DNA of 34,113 nt from a bacterium (GTDB lineage Bacteria; Elusimicrobiota; Elusimicrobia; UBA1565; UBA9628): contig JAJZCM010000017.1 in assembly GCA_021846045.1 (NCBI GenBank), positions 1 to 34,113 on the forward strand, read 5' to 3'. Positions 15,433-24,668 of this stretch are shown piece by piece. The notes beneath the pieces are model-generated. The model saw nothing but the letters and a program-made list of their open reading frames with translations, did no database searches and was not told the DNA's origin. The stretch's first letter is position 1. Every line of letters starts with the position of its first letter. The position numbers and the translations under genes are program-made.

Positions 15433-15451
15433 CCAGTCAGTCATTTATTAT
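15418..15451. promoter_or_regulatory. Perfect 34-bp palindromic operator at the tetR start
   Basis: Perfect inverted repeat with 16-bp arms and a CA centre: left arm ATAATAAATGACTGAC (15418-15433), right arm GTCAGTCATTTATTAT (15436-15451). The core TGACTGACCAGTCAGTCA is typical of TetR-family operators. The palindrome spans the stop codon of the MFS gene and the first two bases of the TetR start codon (ATG 15450). A TATAAT at 15417-15422 overlaps the left arm and would place the transcript start inside the palindrome, so a bound repressor would block tetR and the efflux genes behind it. Confidence 0.85.
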
Positions 15452-16037
15452 GGCTTCTAATTTAGAGATTAAAAAGCGCCGAATTTTAGAATCCGCTCGG
15501 GGTCTCTTAGTCGGCCACGGCCTTCAGAATCTAACCTTGGATGAGGTGGCCAAGAACGCCGGCGTAGCCAAGGGCACTCTTTTTCTCCACTATAAAAGCA
15601 AAGAAGAGCTGTTGAGGGCCGCTTATTTAGATTTAGCGTATTCCTTGGAAGCGGCGCTCAAAAATATCGAAGATTCAGACCTTAAGGGACAAACCCTTTT
15701 AGAAAAGACCGCCGAGGCCATTCTTTCCTATCTGGATGTCAACAGCGATTTTCTCCTTCAAATCGGCCCGGACCGCTTTTCAGGATGCGGGCCCAAGTCT
15801 TGCCGCGAATTGGCTGAAAAAATCTCCGGGGATATGGGGCGCCTTCAAAAGATATTAGTTCGCTGTTCAAAATCTTCCAGTATTGTCATTCGGGATTATC
15901 CACGATCAGCTTGTTTTTTCTTTGGGCTTTGCCGGGCTTCTCTTATTTACCGTATTTTTGTTCATAAGGGGGAAAGCCTCAAATCTCGGGCAAAAAGAGT
16001 GGTCCATGTTTTCCTCAATGGAGTTGCGATTCGGTGA
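15450..16037 (+). CDS. TetR/AcrR-family repressor of the efflux operon
   Basis: 195 residues. The N-terminal helix-turn-helix is canonical for TetR: KKRRILESARGLLVGHGLQNLTLDEVAKNAGVAKGTLFLHYKSKEELLRAAY (roughly residues 8-58). The C-terminal ligand domain is divergent, as usual, with a Cys at GCGPKSC and CFFFGLC. The start ATG lies within the right arm of a perfect palindrome and has no Shine-Dalgarno, so expression is probably low and self-limited. The stop overlaps the following TolC-family start by four bases (GTGA). It is therefore the first gene of a six-gene efflux operon that it most likely represses until a toxic ligand binds. Confidence 0.92.
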   Translation: MASNLEIKKRRILESARGLLVGHGLQNLTLDEVAKNAGVAKGTLFLHYKSKEELLRAAYLDLAYSLEAALKNIEDSDLKGQTLLEKTAEAILSYLDVNSDFLLQIGPDRFSGCGPKSCRELAEKISGDMGRLQKILVRCSKSSSIVIRDYPRSACFFFGLCRASLIYRIFVHKGESLKSRAKRVVHVFLNGVAIR

Positions 16038-17392
16038 AAAAAATTTTAGCGCTTTGTTTCTGTTTGATTTTTTCGGGCGTTTACTGCGCCGCCGCTTCAA
16101 CTTCAACCGTCCATGGCCTCATTGATGACAATGCCATTTTTCCGGCTCGCCCACTGACCATTCAGGAAGCCTATCGTTTGACCTTAAAACGAAGCGAAAC
16201 CTTGGCGGAGTCTAAAGAAGCGATCAAAAACTCATTGTCTCAGGTAGAGCAGTTGATTTCCGCCTTGATGCCCCATGTCTCGTTCGGGGCGACGCAGTTT
16301 TTGCAGGAAAGCCCCAACATCCCAGGACTCTCTTTCATTGACATTACCAATTACCACGCAGAATCTTTCAGCGCATCCCAAGTCATCTTTGACGGTTTTC
16401 GAGACTATTTGGCTTACCGGGAAGGGAAATTGGGCGTTAAATCCGCGCGTTTGGGTAAGGCCCGGGCGGAATCTCTCCTTTATCAAGGCGTGGCCCAGGC
16501 CTATACGAATTTGCTGATGTTCCAAAGGCAAATTAAAATTCAAAAAGACACAATTGCCACGATGAAGGACCAAGTCGCTTTTCTTAAATATTGGAAGAGA
16601 ATCGGCCGCGCCCGCGCTTCCGATGTTTTGTCGGCGGCCTCCCAATTGGCGCAATTTAAATCGCAATTGGAGCTGACTCGGGGCCAAGAGGCCGCCAGCC
16701 AAGACTTGATGAGATTTTTAACCGGGGATGACGCCCGGTTTATTCCTGAAGATATTCCATTGCCCGTATTAAATGCCGACCGTCAGATTTTTTTGGACCA
16801 AGCCAACCAGCGGGAGGACGTGGAAGCGGCCCGCGCCAATTTAGAGGCGGCTAAAGATCAGGTCTCGATTTACCGAAGAAGCCGTTTGCCGGTGGTGACG
16901 GCGGGAGGCGATTATTTTCTCAATAACGTTCCTTTTGCCTCTAATACCCATTACGACGGCAATTTTGCCCTCACAATGCCGATTTTTGACGGGGGAATGA
17001 TTTCTGGTCAAGTTCATCAAGCCAAGGCGGCCGAAAGAAGCGCTGTTCAAGCTCTCTCGTTGGCCGCGAGAACGGCCCGAAACGACGTCAACTCGGCCTA
17101 TGACTCTTTAATGTGGACCCTTAGGGCGGTTGAGTCCTTGGACAAAACGGTCAAACTTGCGGCCCAAAATGTCGAGGCGGAAAAATCCGATTATAAAAAG
17201 GGCTTAGTCACGAATTTAGATGTTTTAACCAGCATCACGACTCTTTTTAACGACCGCCTCGTTGAGAATCAAAATCGGGAACAAGCGATTTATTCCCAGG
17301 CGCAGTTAGACGTCGCTGTCGGCGGGCCTAAAGACAAAAAAGAAGAACTAAAGTCCGCGATGGAAGACGGTTCGTCCAAGGAAATCCAATGA
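16034..17392 (+). CDS. TolC-family outer-membrane efflux protein (first copy)
   Basis: 452 residues, usual length for the family. A signal peptide (MKKILALCFCLIFSGVYCAA) is followed by the periplasmic helical barrel with its internal repeat: LTIQEAYRLTLKRSETLAESKEAIKNS early in the first half and NQREDVEAARANLEAAKDQVSIYRRSRLPVV in the second. The end is LVTNLDVLTSITTLFNDRLVENQNREQAIYSQAQLDVAVG, typical of OEP domains. It forms the outer-membrane channel of a tripartite pump. It begins with GTG overlapping the TetR stop and ends overlapping the RND gene by four bases (ATGA), so it is the natural partner of that permease. Confidence 0.92.
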   Translation: MKKILALCFCLIFSGVYCAAASTSTVHGLIDDNAIFPARPLTIQEAYRLTLKRSETLAESKEAIKNSLSQVEQLISALMPHVSFGATQFLQESPNIPGLSFIDITNYHAESFSASQVIFDGFRDYLAYREGKLGVKSARLGKARAESLLYQGVAQAYTNLLMFQRQIKIQKDTIATMKDQVAFLKYWKRIGRARASDVLSAASQLAQFKSQLELTRGQEAASQDLMRFLTGDDARFIPEDIPLPVLNADRQIFLDQANQREDVEAARANLEAAKDQVSIYRRSRLPVVTAGGDYFLNNVPFASNTHYDGNFALTMPIFDGGMISGQVHQAKAAERSAVQALSLAARTARNDVNSAYDSLMWTLRAVESLDKTVKLAAQNVEAEKSDYKKGLVTNLDVLTSITTLFNDRLVENQNREQAIYSQAQLDVAVGGPKDKKEELKSAMEDGSSKEIQ

Positions 17393-20300
17393 CCATTTCC
17401 GATTATTCGATTAAAAACCCCGTTTTTGCCTGGTGTTTGATGGCGGCTCTTATCGTTTTTGGAATCATCGGATTTTCCCGCATGGGCGTTAGCCAGATGC
17501 CGGACGTGGATTTTCCAGTTTTAACCGTCACCGCGACCTGGGAAGGAACCGATCCGATGACGATGGAGTCCGCGGTGACCGACGTTTTAGAAAACCAGTT
17601 CATGACGATCCCGGGTTTGGAACTCGTCCAATCTTCAACTCAGGAAGGACAATCAAACATCACTCTTCAGTTTACTTTGAACACTGATATCAATGGGGCG
17701 ATGGTGCAGGTTCAAAACGCGATTTCAGCCGCCCAGAGATATCTTCCTCCGATCGGGGAAGGCGGCATGGATCCTCCAGTTATCGCCCAATTTAACGCCA
17801 ACAGCCAGCCGATTTTGTGGACGGCTTTGATGGAACCCTCGGCCAAGGATGTGGATTTCTATTCCACTTATAAAGCCGGGCCCGTTTTGAGACCCTTGAT
17901 GCTGACCCTGCGCGATCACTACCAAGACTACATTACTTCCTTGCCCGGAGTCGGCAGCGTGTTTTTGGGCGGCTATATTTTGCCGGTGATGCGGCTTTGG
18001 ATTCACACCGATAAATTGCGGAAAATAGAAATGACGCCGATGGACGTCATGGATGCTGTTAATAAAGAGCACATGCTGGCCCCATCCGGTTATATGGACA
18101 ACGGCCCCATTGAAACGAACGTTCGCGCAATTACCGAGGCCGATACTGTTCCCATGATGAAAAATTTGGTGATGCCGACCCGAAATGGGGTTCCGGTTTG
18201 GCGTCCGCTCAAGCTGAAAGATGTCGCGGACGTGGAAGAAGGGACCGACGATATTCGCCGCATTTCGCGCATGGACGGAATTCCCTCGGTCGGAGTCGGC
18301 GTTCTTAAAACCCCGGGGGCTAACGCCGTCGCGGTCGGTCACGAGGTGAAAGCGAAAGTCAGGGAGTTGTCCAAGCGTCTTCCTAACGGCATCACTGTTA
18401 AGATTGTGACGGACACAACCATCTTCATCGAACAAGCCGTCCATCAGCTTCTTAGGACTTTGACGGAATCCTGCGTGACGACTTCGATTGTCTGTTTGGT
18501 TTTTTTGGCGAGTTTCGCCTCCGCGTTCAATATTTTGCTGGCGATTCCAACTGCGCTTTTGGGCGCCTTCATCGTCCTTTATTTCATGGGATTTACCATC
18601 AACAGCTTTACGATGTTGGCATTATCGCTATCGGTTGGAATTGTGGTGGATGATGCGATCATGGTCCTTGAAAATATCGTCCGTTATGTGGATGGCGGTA
18701 TGGGCCGGGTTCAAGCCTCGATTGTGGGCGCACGGGAAATCACCGGCGCCGCCGTTGCGGCGTCCTTGGCCATTTTTGCGGTGTTTGTGCCGGTTGTTTT
18801 CATGCAGGGAATTGTTGGGCGTTTCTTTTATCAATTCGGAGTGACGATGTCGGTCGCGGTCCTGTTTTCCCTCTTAGAAGCCTTAACCTTGACTCCGATG
18901 CGCTGCTCGCAGTTTCTTTCTCCCAAATCCAAGGATTCGAAATTAGACCAAGCGCTTGAGACGGCGGTTGATTATTTAAGAGATGGTTACCGTCGTTCTC
19001 TTAAAAGGACTTTGGAACATCCCTATTGGATGATTGCGCTGGCCTGGATCATTTTCGGACTTTCCTTTATCGCGCTTAAAAAAGTGCGTAAGGAATTCAT
19101 TCCGCCTCAGGATCAAAGCCGCTTCATGGTTCAAATTCAAACCCCGATCGGGTCTTCGATGGAGTTCACAGACAAAGTCATTAGAAAAGTTGAACATTTC
19201 CTTAAGCATCGGCCGGAGATCAAGGACTATTATGCGGCGATTGGCGGTTTCCAAGGGGGGCTTGTCAACCAAGCGATGATGTTTATTACGATGAAAGACC
19301 CGCCGGTTCGGCTCACGGCTCCTCCGTTTAAGAAAGTTCCCACGCAACAGCAGTTTCAGCCGTTTTTGCGGCAGTTTATCCAAAAATTGCCGGGGGTGTG
19401 GACCGTTTCAGTTCTTGATTTGTCCTTGACCGGGTTTTCCGCTCAGCGCGGTTATCCAATTGAGTTTGCCGTTCAAGGTCCGGATTGGGATCAAATCGCT
19501 TCTTTGTCGGACCGGTTGATGGATAAAATGAAGGCTTCAGGTCTTATGACGAGCGTGACCAGCGATTATGAGCCTGGCATGCCGGAGATTCGCGTTGTTC
19601 CCGACCGCGCGAAAGCGGCTGCTCACGGGGTCAATGTCGCCGATATTGCGCAGACCCTCAACGCCGCGGTCGGAGGTCTTCGCTTCGCCAAATATACCGA
19701 TGCCGAGGGGCATCGCGACGATATTCAGATTAAACTTGTGGACCAGGACAATGACGTTCCCGCCGATATCGGCAAGCTTTGGATTCGCAATAATCAAGGT
19801 GAAATCGTCCCGCTTAAAAAAGTAGTGGACATCATCAAGGATAAAACGCTTTTGCAAGTCACTCGCTACAATCGCGAGCGCGCGGTGACGGTTTTCGCCA
19901 ATATCAAGCAGGGAAAATCCGCGGCGGACGCGATTGACTTCATCAAGAATACGGCTAAAACGATGTTGCCGCCGGGATACCACATCATGCTTTCCGGAAA
20001 CATGAAGGCCTTCAAGGAATCTTTCCAGAGTTTGATTATCGCCTTGATATTGGGTCTTTTTGCCGCCTATATGATTTTAGGAACTCAATTTAGGAGCTTC
20101 ATTCATCCCATGGTCATCATGATTAGTCTTCCTTCAGCGGTGGCGGGGTCCTTTTTCGCGATGAGAATCGCCGGAGTTTCCTTAAACATCTACAGTTTGA
20201 TAGGACTAATCCTAGTGATGGGGATCGTCAAGAAAAATACCATCTTGATCGTGGATTTTACCAATCAGCGCCGCCGACAGGGAAAAAGCGTAGTGGACGC

Positions 20301-20589
20301 ATTGTTAGACGCGGGTCCGGTCCGGTTGCGCCCGATTTTAATGACGTCCTTGGCGACCTTGGCAGGCGCCGCGCCCGCCGTTTTTGCCTCCGGCGCGGGG
20401 GAAGAGACGATTCGTCCGATGGGAGTCGTGGTCTTTGGCGGCGTTTTACTTTCGACTTTAATGAGCCTCTATGTGTGTCCGGCTTGGTATATGGTCCTTT
20501 CCCGTTTTGAAAGTCATAAGCATGATGATGAACTTAAGGACGCGATGCGGCTTTTAGGGGAAACCAAAGAGGAAAAGGCGGTCGTCTGA
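17389..20589 (+). CDS. RND-family (HAE1-like) efflux permease
   Basis: 1066 residues, full length for a proton-driven RND pump. It starts ISDYSIKNPVFAWCLMAALIVFG (TM1), followed by the porter motif GVSQMPDVDFPVLTVTATWEGTDPMTMESAV. TM4 carries the proton-relay pair Asp421-Asp422 in VGIVVDDAIMVLEN. The second half repeats the pattern, ending in GLILVMGIVKKNTILIVDF and RLRPILMTSLATLAGAAP. Relative to AcrB-type proteins there is a somewhat longer segment around residues 145-195 (PSAKDVDFYSTYKAG...). The ATG overlaps the TolC stop by four bases (ATGA) with AAGGA upstream. No RND-type periplasmic adaptor gene is in the operon, which is unusual for HAE1 pumps. Substrate unknown; organic toxins are likely. 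Confidence 0.93.
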   Translation: MTISDYSIKNPVFAWCLMAALIVFGIIGFSRMGVSQMPDVDFPVLTVTATWEGTDPMTMESAVTDVLENQFMTIPGLELVQSSTQEGQSNITLQFTLNTDINGAMVQVQNAISAAQRYLPPIGEGGMDPPVIAQFNANSQPILWTALMEPSAKDVDFYSTYKAGPVLRPLMLTLRDHYQDYITSLPGVGSVFLGGYILPVMRLWIHTDKLRKIEMTPMDVMDAVNKEHMLAPSGYMDNGPIETNVRAITEADTVPMMKNLVMPTRNGVPVWRPLKLKDVADVEEGTDDIRRISRMDGIPSVGVGVLKTPGANAVAVGHEVKAKVRELSKRLPNGITVKIVTDTTIFIEQAVHQLLRTLTESCVTTSIVCLVFLASFASAFNILLAIPTALLGAFIVLYFMGFTINSFTMLALSLSVGIVVDDAIMVLENIVRYVDGGMGRVQASIVGAREITGAAVAASLAIFAVFVPVVFMQGIVGRFFYQFGVTMSVAVLFSLLEALTLTPMRCSQFLSPKSKDSKLDQALETAVDYLRDGYRRSLKRTLEHPYWMIALAWIIFGLSFIALKKVRKEFIPPQDQSRFMVQIQTPIGSSMEFTDKVIRKVEHFLKHRPEIKDYYAAIGGFQGGLVNQAMMFITMKDPPVRLTAPPFKKVPTQQQFQPFLRQFIQKLPGVWTVSVLDLSLTGFSAQRGYPIEFAVQGPDWDQIASLSDRLMDKMKASGLMTSVTSDYEPGMPEIRVVPDRAKAAAHGVNVADIAQTLNAAVGGLRFAKYTDAEGHRDDIQIKLVDQDNDVPADIGKLWIRNNQGEIVPLKKVVDIIKDKTLLQVTRYNRERAVTVFANIKQGKSAADAIDFIKNTAKTMLPPGYHIMLSGNMKAFKESFQSLIIALILGLFAAYMILGTQFRSFIHPMVIMISLPSAVAGSFFAMRIAGVSLNIYSLIGLILVMGIVKKNTILIVDFTNQRRRQGKSVVDALLDAGPVRLRPILMTSLATLAGAAPAVFASGAGEETIRPMGVVVFGGVLLSTLMSLYVCPAWYMVLSRFESHKHDDELKDAMRLLGETKEEKAVV

Positions 20590-21947
20590 TGAGGAAATTG
20601 ATTTTACCGGCGATTATTTTTATTTTTTCTTTACCCGCCTTGCGCGCTGAGGAATCTTCCCCGCTTTCCTTGTCGATTAAAGACGCGATTTCGCTGGCGA
20701 TTAAAAATAATTTAACGATTAAGCTCTCAAAAGCCGCTACTCGGCAGTCTCGCAGCATGATTTTGCAAAGCGCTTCCGCCCTCTTGCCTCAGGTTATGGG
20801 GACGATGTCGGAAAATAGAACCTACAAACTCAACCTAGCGGCTTTAGGCTTCCAGCCGGGTTTGGCTCCGGGATTCCCGAATGCCTTGGGTCCGTTCAAT
20901 GTTTTTGACGCAAGACTGCATTTGGTGGACAATATTCTCAATTTAAGCGCGACTCAAAGCTTAAGAGCCGCCCATGCCCAAAACAAGATGGCGCTTTTTG
21001 GAGAAAATTTGGCCGCCGAGCAAGTCGCCGCCGCCGCTTCTCTAGCTTATATTGAGAATTTGCGCGCTCAAAAAGAAATTCTATCTTCTGAAGCGGATGA
21101 AGAATTGGCTGTTGAGCTCTTAAAATTGGCGGCGGATAAGGTCAATGCGGGAACGGCCGACCCCATCGATCTTGCGCGAGCCAAAACCAGCCGCTCGGAA
21201 GCGCATTTGAGGGTCATCACCGCGAATCTGTCCGCCCAAAAAGCGGACATGAATCTCAAGCATATCATCGGCGTTCCTTTGGGGCGCTCTTTGGTTTTGA
21301 GCGATAGCCTCAAAGCCGTCTTGGGGCGTTCGTTGGGGCTTAATCAATCCTTAAAAACAGCTTTCTCTAAACGGCTTGAAATTAAAATAGAGAAAGAAAG
21401 CGTCGAGGGCGCTGAGTTGACTTTAAGCGCCGCCCACTTGGCCCGGGTGCCTGTTGTCTCTATCAGCGGGGATTATGGGTTGAGCGGTATTACGCCCACT
21501 AAAGACGATATCCAGACCGGCAATTTAGGCGCGGGCCTCAGCTGGCGGTTTTTTACGGGAGGACAGATTCGCAGCCAAGCCGAAGAGGCTTTATCTCAAA
21601 TCGAAAAAGCGAAAGCTCAGTTAGAGGATACCCGCGTTCAAGTTGAACAAGATGTTCGGACTTCCATTTTGGAGCTCAACGCCGCAGAAGAAGAAATTCA
21701 AACCAGTTCCCAAACCCTCGCACTGGCGGGTTTGGAGTTGGGGCTTGCGGAAAGCCGCTTTAAAGCGGGGGTTGGGGATAATCAAGAATTGGTTCGCGCT
21801 CAAGATGAAATGGCCAATGCTCGCAATTCCGTCGTCGTGGCCTTGGCTTCGGACAATGACTCTTGGGTTAATTTGTTTTTAGCCTTAGGGCGCGCGGAAA
21901 ATTTTGACTTTAAAAAAATTTTAGGGAGTGAACATGGAAACAACTAA
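20589..21947 (+). CDS. TolC-family outer-membrane efflux protein (second copy)
   Basis: 452 residues. A signal peptide (MRKLILPAIIFIFSLPALRA) precedes LSLSIKDAISLAIKNNLTIKLSKAATRQSRS, the standard OEP opening. A second repeat follows the KRLEIKIEKESVEGAELTLSAAHLARVPVVSISGDYG segment, and FKAGVGDNQELVRAQDEMANARNSVV is the usual family C-terminus. It differs clearly from the first TolC copy of the operon, so this is not a recent duplication. Its ATG shares one base with the RND stop (TGATG). It overlaps the EmrA-like gene by 14 bases, which suggests that it serves the EmrAB-like part of the operon. Confidence 0.92.
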   Translation: MRKLILPAIIFIFSLPALRAEESSPLSLSIKDAISLAIKNNLTIKLSKAATRQSRSMILQSASALLPQVMGTMSENRTYKLNLAALGFQPGLAPGFPNALGPFNVFDARLHLVDNILNLSATQSLRAAHAQNKMALFGENLAAEQVAAAASLAYIENLRAQKEILSSEADEELAVELLKLAADKVNAGTADPIDLARAKTSRSEAHLRVITANLSAQKADMNLKHIIGVPLGRSLVLSDSLKAVLGRSLGLNQSLKTAFSKRLEIKIEKESVEGAELTLSAAHLARVPVVSISGDYGLSGITPTKDDIQTGNLGAGLSWRFFTGGQIRSQAEEALSQIEKAKAQLEDTRVQVEQDVRTSILELNAAEEEIQTSSQTLALAGLELGLAESRFKAGVGDNQELVRAQDEMANARNSVVVALASDNDSWVNLFLALGRAENFDFKKILGSEHGNN

Positions 21948-22857
21948 AGAAAACACGCAAGGAGTTGCGCCGAGCGCTTCCGCTCATTTTAAGAGCAAAA
22001 TAGGGGAAAGCCGTCATCAAAAAAGACTGTTTTTGGTCGCCGCCATTTTGGGTGGGACGGTCGCTGTTTTCGGGCTCTGGTATTACGTTTATTGGACCTA
22101 TCATCAAGACACTGATGACGCGTTCATTGACGGCCATATTTATATGGTCAGCCCGAGCGTTCCCGGCCCCGTCATTAAAATCTATGTTGACGACAATCAG
22201 TTCGTTAAGAAGGGAGATCCCTTAGTTGATATAGATTCGCGCGAATATGAAGTGCGGCTCAATCAGGCTCAGGCAGAGGTCGCCGCATCCTCCGCTTCGG
22301 CGCATCAGACGGAATTAGATTTGGCCCGCTACGGCAAGCTTTATCATGAAAACCAAATCTCTCAGCAGACCTATGATCACGCCCGATCAGCGGTGGCAGT
22401 GGCCAAGGCCCAGCTTAGATTAGACTTGAAAAAGGAGGCCGCCGCCGCTCTTAATCTTTCCTACACAAAAATCGTTTCTCCATCCGATGGTTATGTGACT
22501 AAGAAAGTGGTGGAACTCCAAGATTATGAAGATGCGGGGCAAACCATGATGGCCATCGTCAATCCCGATGTGTGGGTGATCGCGAACTTTAAGGAAACGG
22601 AACTGAGGGGAATGAAGAAAGGGGATCAGGTTGAGGTGACGGTTGACGCCTATCCCGGCCGGACCTTTAAGGCGCATATCGATTCCATCCAGGCCGGCAG
22701 CGGCGCGCGGTTCAGCCTATTCCCGCCGGAAAACGCCACCGGAAATTACGTTAAGGTGGTCCAAAGAATTCCGGTCAAAATTGTTTTTGATGGACCGGTC
22801 TCCTCTCGTTCTTTCCTAGCGCCGGGAATGTCGGCGGTTCCGATTGTTAAGTTCTAA
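21934..22857 (+). CDS. EmrA/HlyD-family membrane fusion protein
   Basis: 307 residues from the ATG at 21934, which has AGGGAG five bases upstream; a GTG at 21928 is less likely. One membrane segment lies at about residues 33-52 (LFLVAAILGGTVAVFGLWYYVYW). Then come TDDAFIDGHIYMVSPSVPGPVIKIYVDDNQFVKKGDPLVDID, the EmrA-type lipoyl half-motif, a helical hairpin (NQAQAEVAASSASAHQTELDLARY) and the second half-motif LNLSYTKIVSPSDGYVTKKVVELQDYEDAGQTMMAIV. It links the inner-membrane MFS pump to a TolC channel. It sits directly between the second TolC and the EmrB-like gene, completing a tripartite pump. It might also serve the RND permease of the same operon, which has no adaptor of its own (inference). 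Confidence 0.92.
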   Translation: METTKENTQGVAPSASAHFKSKIGESRHQKRLFLVAAILGGTVAVFGLWYYVYWTYHQDTDDAFIDGHIYMVSPSVPGPVIKIYVDDNQFVKKGDPLVDIDSREYEVRLNQAQAEVAASSASAHQTELDLARYGKLYHENQISQQTYDHARSAVAVAKAQLRLDLKKEAAAALNLSYTKIVSPSDGYVTKKVVELQDYEDAGQTMMAIVNPDVWVIANFKETELRGMKKGDQVEVTVDAYPGRTFKAHIDSIQAGSGARFSLFPPENATGNYVKVVQRIPVKIVFDGPVSSRSFLAPGMSAVPIVKF

Positions 22858-22863
22858 TTTGAA

Positions 22864-24420
22864 ATGAGCCCCGCTCAACCTTGGAAGCCAAGGCATAATC
22901 CTTGGCTGATTGCGCTATCGGTTCTGTTAGCCACCTTCATGGAAGTGCTCGATACTTCCATCGCTAATGTCGCCTTACCCCATATCGCTGGCAGCCTTTC
23001 CGCCTCGGTCTCCGAGGCCACCTGGGTTCTGACGAGTTATTTGGTCGCTAACGCCATCATTTTGTCCGCGACCGGATGGTTGAGCAGTTATTTTGGCCGG
23101 AAAAACTATCTAGCTTTTTCAGTTATTTTATTTGTCATCTCCTCCGCCCTTTGCGGCATGGCCCACAGCCTTGGCCAAATTGTCGTTGCGCGGGTGCTGC
23201 AAGGAATTGGGGGTGGAGGCCTACAACCCCTTTCGCAAGCCATTTTGCTTGAAAGTTTCTCGCCGGAAGAAAGAGGCCCGGCCATGGCCGCTTACGGTAT
23301 GGGAATTGTCGTCGCCCCCATTCTGGGCCCCACCTTGGGTGGTTGGTTGACCGACAGCTATTCTTGGAGATGGATTTTTTACATCAATATTCCCATTGGA
23401 ATTATAGGTCTCATTATGCAGGATATTTTTGTTGAAGATCCTCCTTACATTAAGGCGGCGAAGGCCCCTAAAATCGACTATATCGGCTTTGGATTCTTGG
23501 CAATCGGGGTCGGCCTCTTGCAAATTATTCTGGACAAAGGCCAGGAGGTGGATTGGTTTTCCGCCCGTTGGATTCGTTATAGTTTTGTTATTGCGGCCGT
23601 CTCCTTAATTCTTTTTGTTTGGCATGAATTGCGGGAAAAGCATCCGATCGTCAATCTGCGGGTTCTTAAAGATAGAAATTTTGCCGTTGCGACTTTTTTG
23701 GTGGCTATTTTAGGCGCGATTCTCTACGGCAGCACGGCGACGATTCCAATCATGCTTCAGGGTTTGATGGGGTATACCGCTCTGATTAGCGGGTTGGTCA
23801 TGACTCCGCGCGGCATTGGGTCTTTACTCTCGATGATTATCGTCGGTAGAATTGTTAAAAAAGTGGACAGCCGTCTTTTGATTATCATGGGTTTTGGCGT
23901 GATCGCGTGGACGTCTATGCTTCTTAGCCGCCTTAATTTGGATATCGCTCCATCCAATATCCAGATTCCTCTCATTCTCAACGGTTTTGCCAACGGGTTC
24001 ATTTTCGTTCCGCTAACAGTGGTTGGATACGCGACTTTAAAGCAGGAAGCCATCTTCCAAGCGACCGGCATCTATAATCTGATGCGCAATATTGGAGCCT
24101 CAATCGGTATTTCGGCCTTGATTGCGATGCAGGACCGCTCGGCCGAGACCCATCAGGTTTACCTTTCCGCCCATCTGTATTCTTGGAACCCCAATTATCA
24201 GAATTTTGTTCAAACGCTCGTCCATTCCATGGGTGGAAATCATGCGGCGGCCTTGGCGGCCGCTCGCGGGATCGTCTATCATCTTTTGATCCAGCAGGCG
24301 ACTCTCCTTTCTTTTATGGACGTTTTCCGTTGGATGGCCGAGGCCGCCGTGTTGTGTATCTTGGCCGTTTTCTTGTTTAAGAAAGCCGCTCCGCCTACTC
24401 ATATCGAGTTAGTCGAATAA
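22864..24420 (+). CDS. EmrB/QacA-type MFS drug:H+ antiporter (DHA2, 14 TM)
   Basis: 518 residues with 14 predicted membrane segments by eye. The DHA2 signatures are LDTSIANVALPHIAGSLSASVSEATWVLTSYLVANAI in TM1-TM2, GRKNYLAFSVILFVISS in TM3, LQGIGGGGLQPLSQAIL and AYGMGIVVAPILGPTLGGWLTDSYSWRWIFYINIPIG (motif C). It is the inner-membrane pump of an EmrAB-TolC type system with the two genes before it. The ATG follows the EmrA-like stop by six bases, and no strong ribosome site is visible. It is the last gene of the tetR operon; no convincing rho-independent terminator follows within the next 250 bases. Confidence 0.93.
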   Translation: MSPAQPWKPRHNPWLIALSVLLATFMEVLDTSIANVALPHIAGSLSASVSEATWVLTSYLVANAIILSATGWLSSYFGRKNYLAFSVILFVISSALCGMAHSLGQIVVARVLQGIGGGGLQPLSQAILLESFSPEERGPAMAAYGMGIVVAPILGPTLGGWLTDSYSWRWIFYINIPIGIIGLIMQDIFVEDPPYIKAAKAPKIDYIGFGFLAIGVGLLQIILDKGQEVDWFSARWIRYSFVIAAVSLILFVWHELREKHPIVNLRVLKDRNFAVATFLVAILGAILYGSTATIPIMLQGLMGYTALISGLVMTPRGIGSLLSMIIVGRIVKKVDSRLLIIMGFGVIAWTSMLLSRLNLDIAPSNIQIPLILNGFANGFIFVPLTVVGYATLKQEAIFQATGIYNLMRNIGASIGISALIAMQDRSAETHQVYLSAHLYSWNPNYQNFVQTLVHSMGGNHAAALAAARGIVYHLLIQQATLLSFMDVFRWMAEAAVLCILAVFLFKKAAPPTHIELVE

Positions 24421-24571
24421 GCGCTTAAGCCGTCGCCAACTACAAAAAGTTGTCGTTGTTAAGCTGCAATGCCGATAGTGCGCGGTAGGCCTTCTATTTA
24501 GCTCAGCTACACCAAAAGGTCTTCTTTTTCCGAGCGAAATCTCGAAAAGAGCCTAGGCCCTTTGCCGCGGC

Positions 24572-24591
24572 TTTCCTAGGCCTTTTGGCCC
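24572..24591. repeat. 20-bp direct repeat, copy upstream of the AAA+ gene
   Basis: The 20 bases TTTCCTAGGCCTTTTGGCCC are repeated exactly at 28406-28425. Each copy contains GGCC-TTTT-GGCC and flanking CCTAG/CTAG-like bases that can form a small imperfect hairpin. A diverged third copy (GCCTAGGCCCTTTGCC) lies just upstream at 24551-24566. The 24421-24668 intergenic stretch holds no gene I can support. Confidence 0.75.
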
Positions 24592-24668
24592 AGGTCTAGG
24601 TCGCGGTTTCCTGTTAGGATATGTCAATGCCAAAGAAAGCCGATAAGATATTTCAGGAGCGGACAAGA

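Noticed and set aside
17725-18444. A 239-residue minus-strand frame inside the first RND gene
   Set aside because: His/Arg/Gly-rich antisense composition typical of a shadow frame; the plus-strand RND product is unambiguous.
24499-24506. TAGCTCAG, a tRNA D-arm-like string, in the gap before the AAA+ gene
   Set aside because: No T-arm (GGTTCRA), no acceptor pairing and no anticodon stem could be placed around it on either strand.
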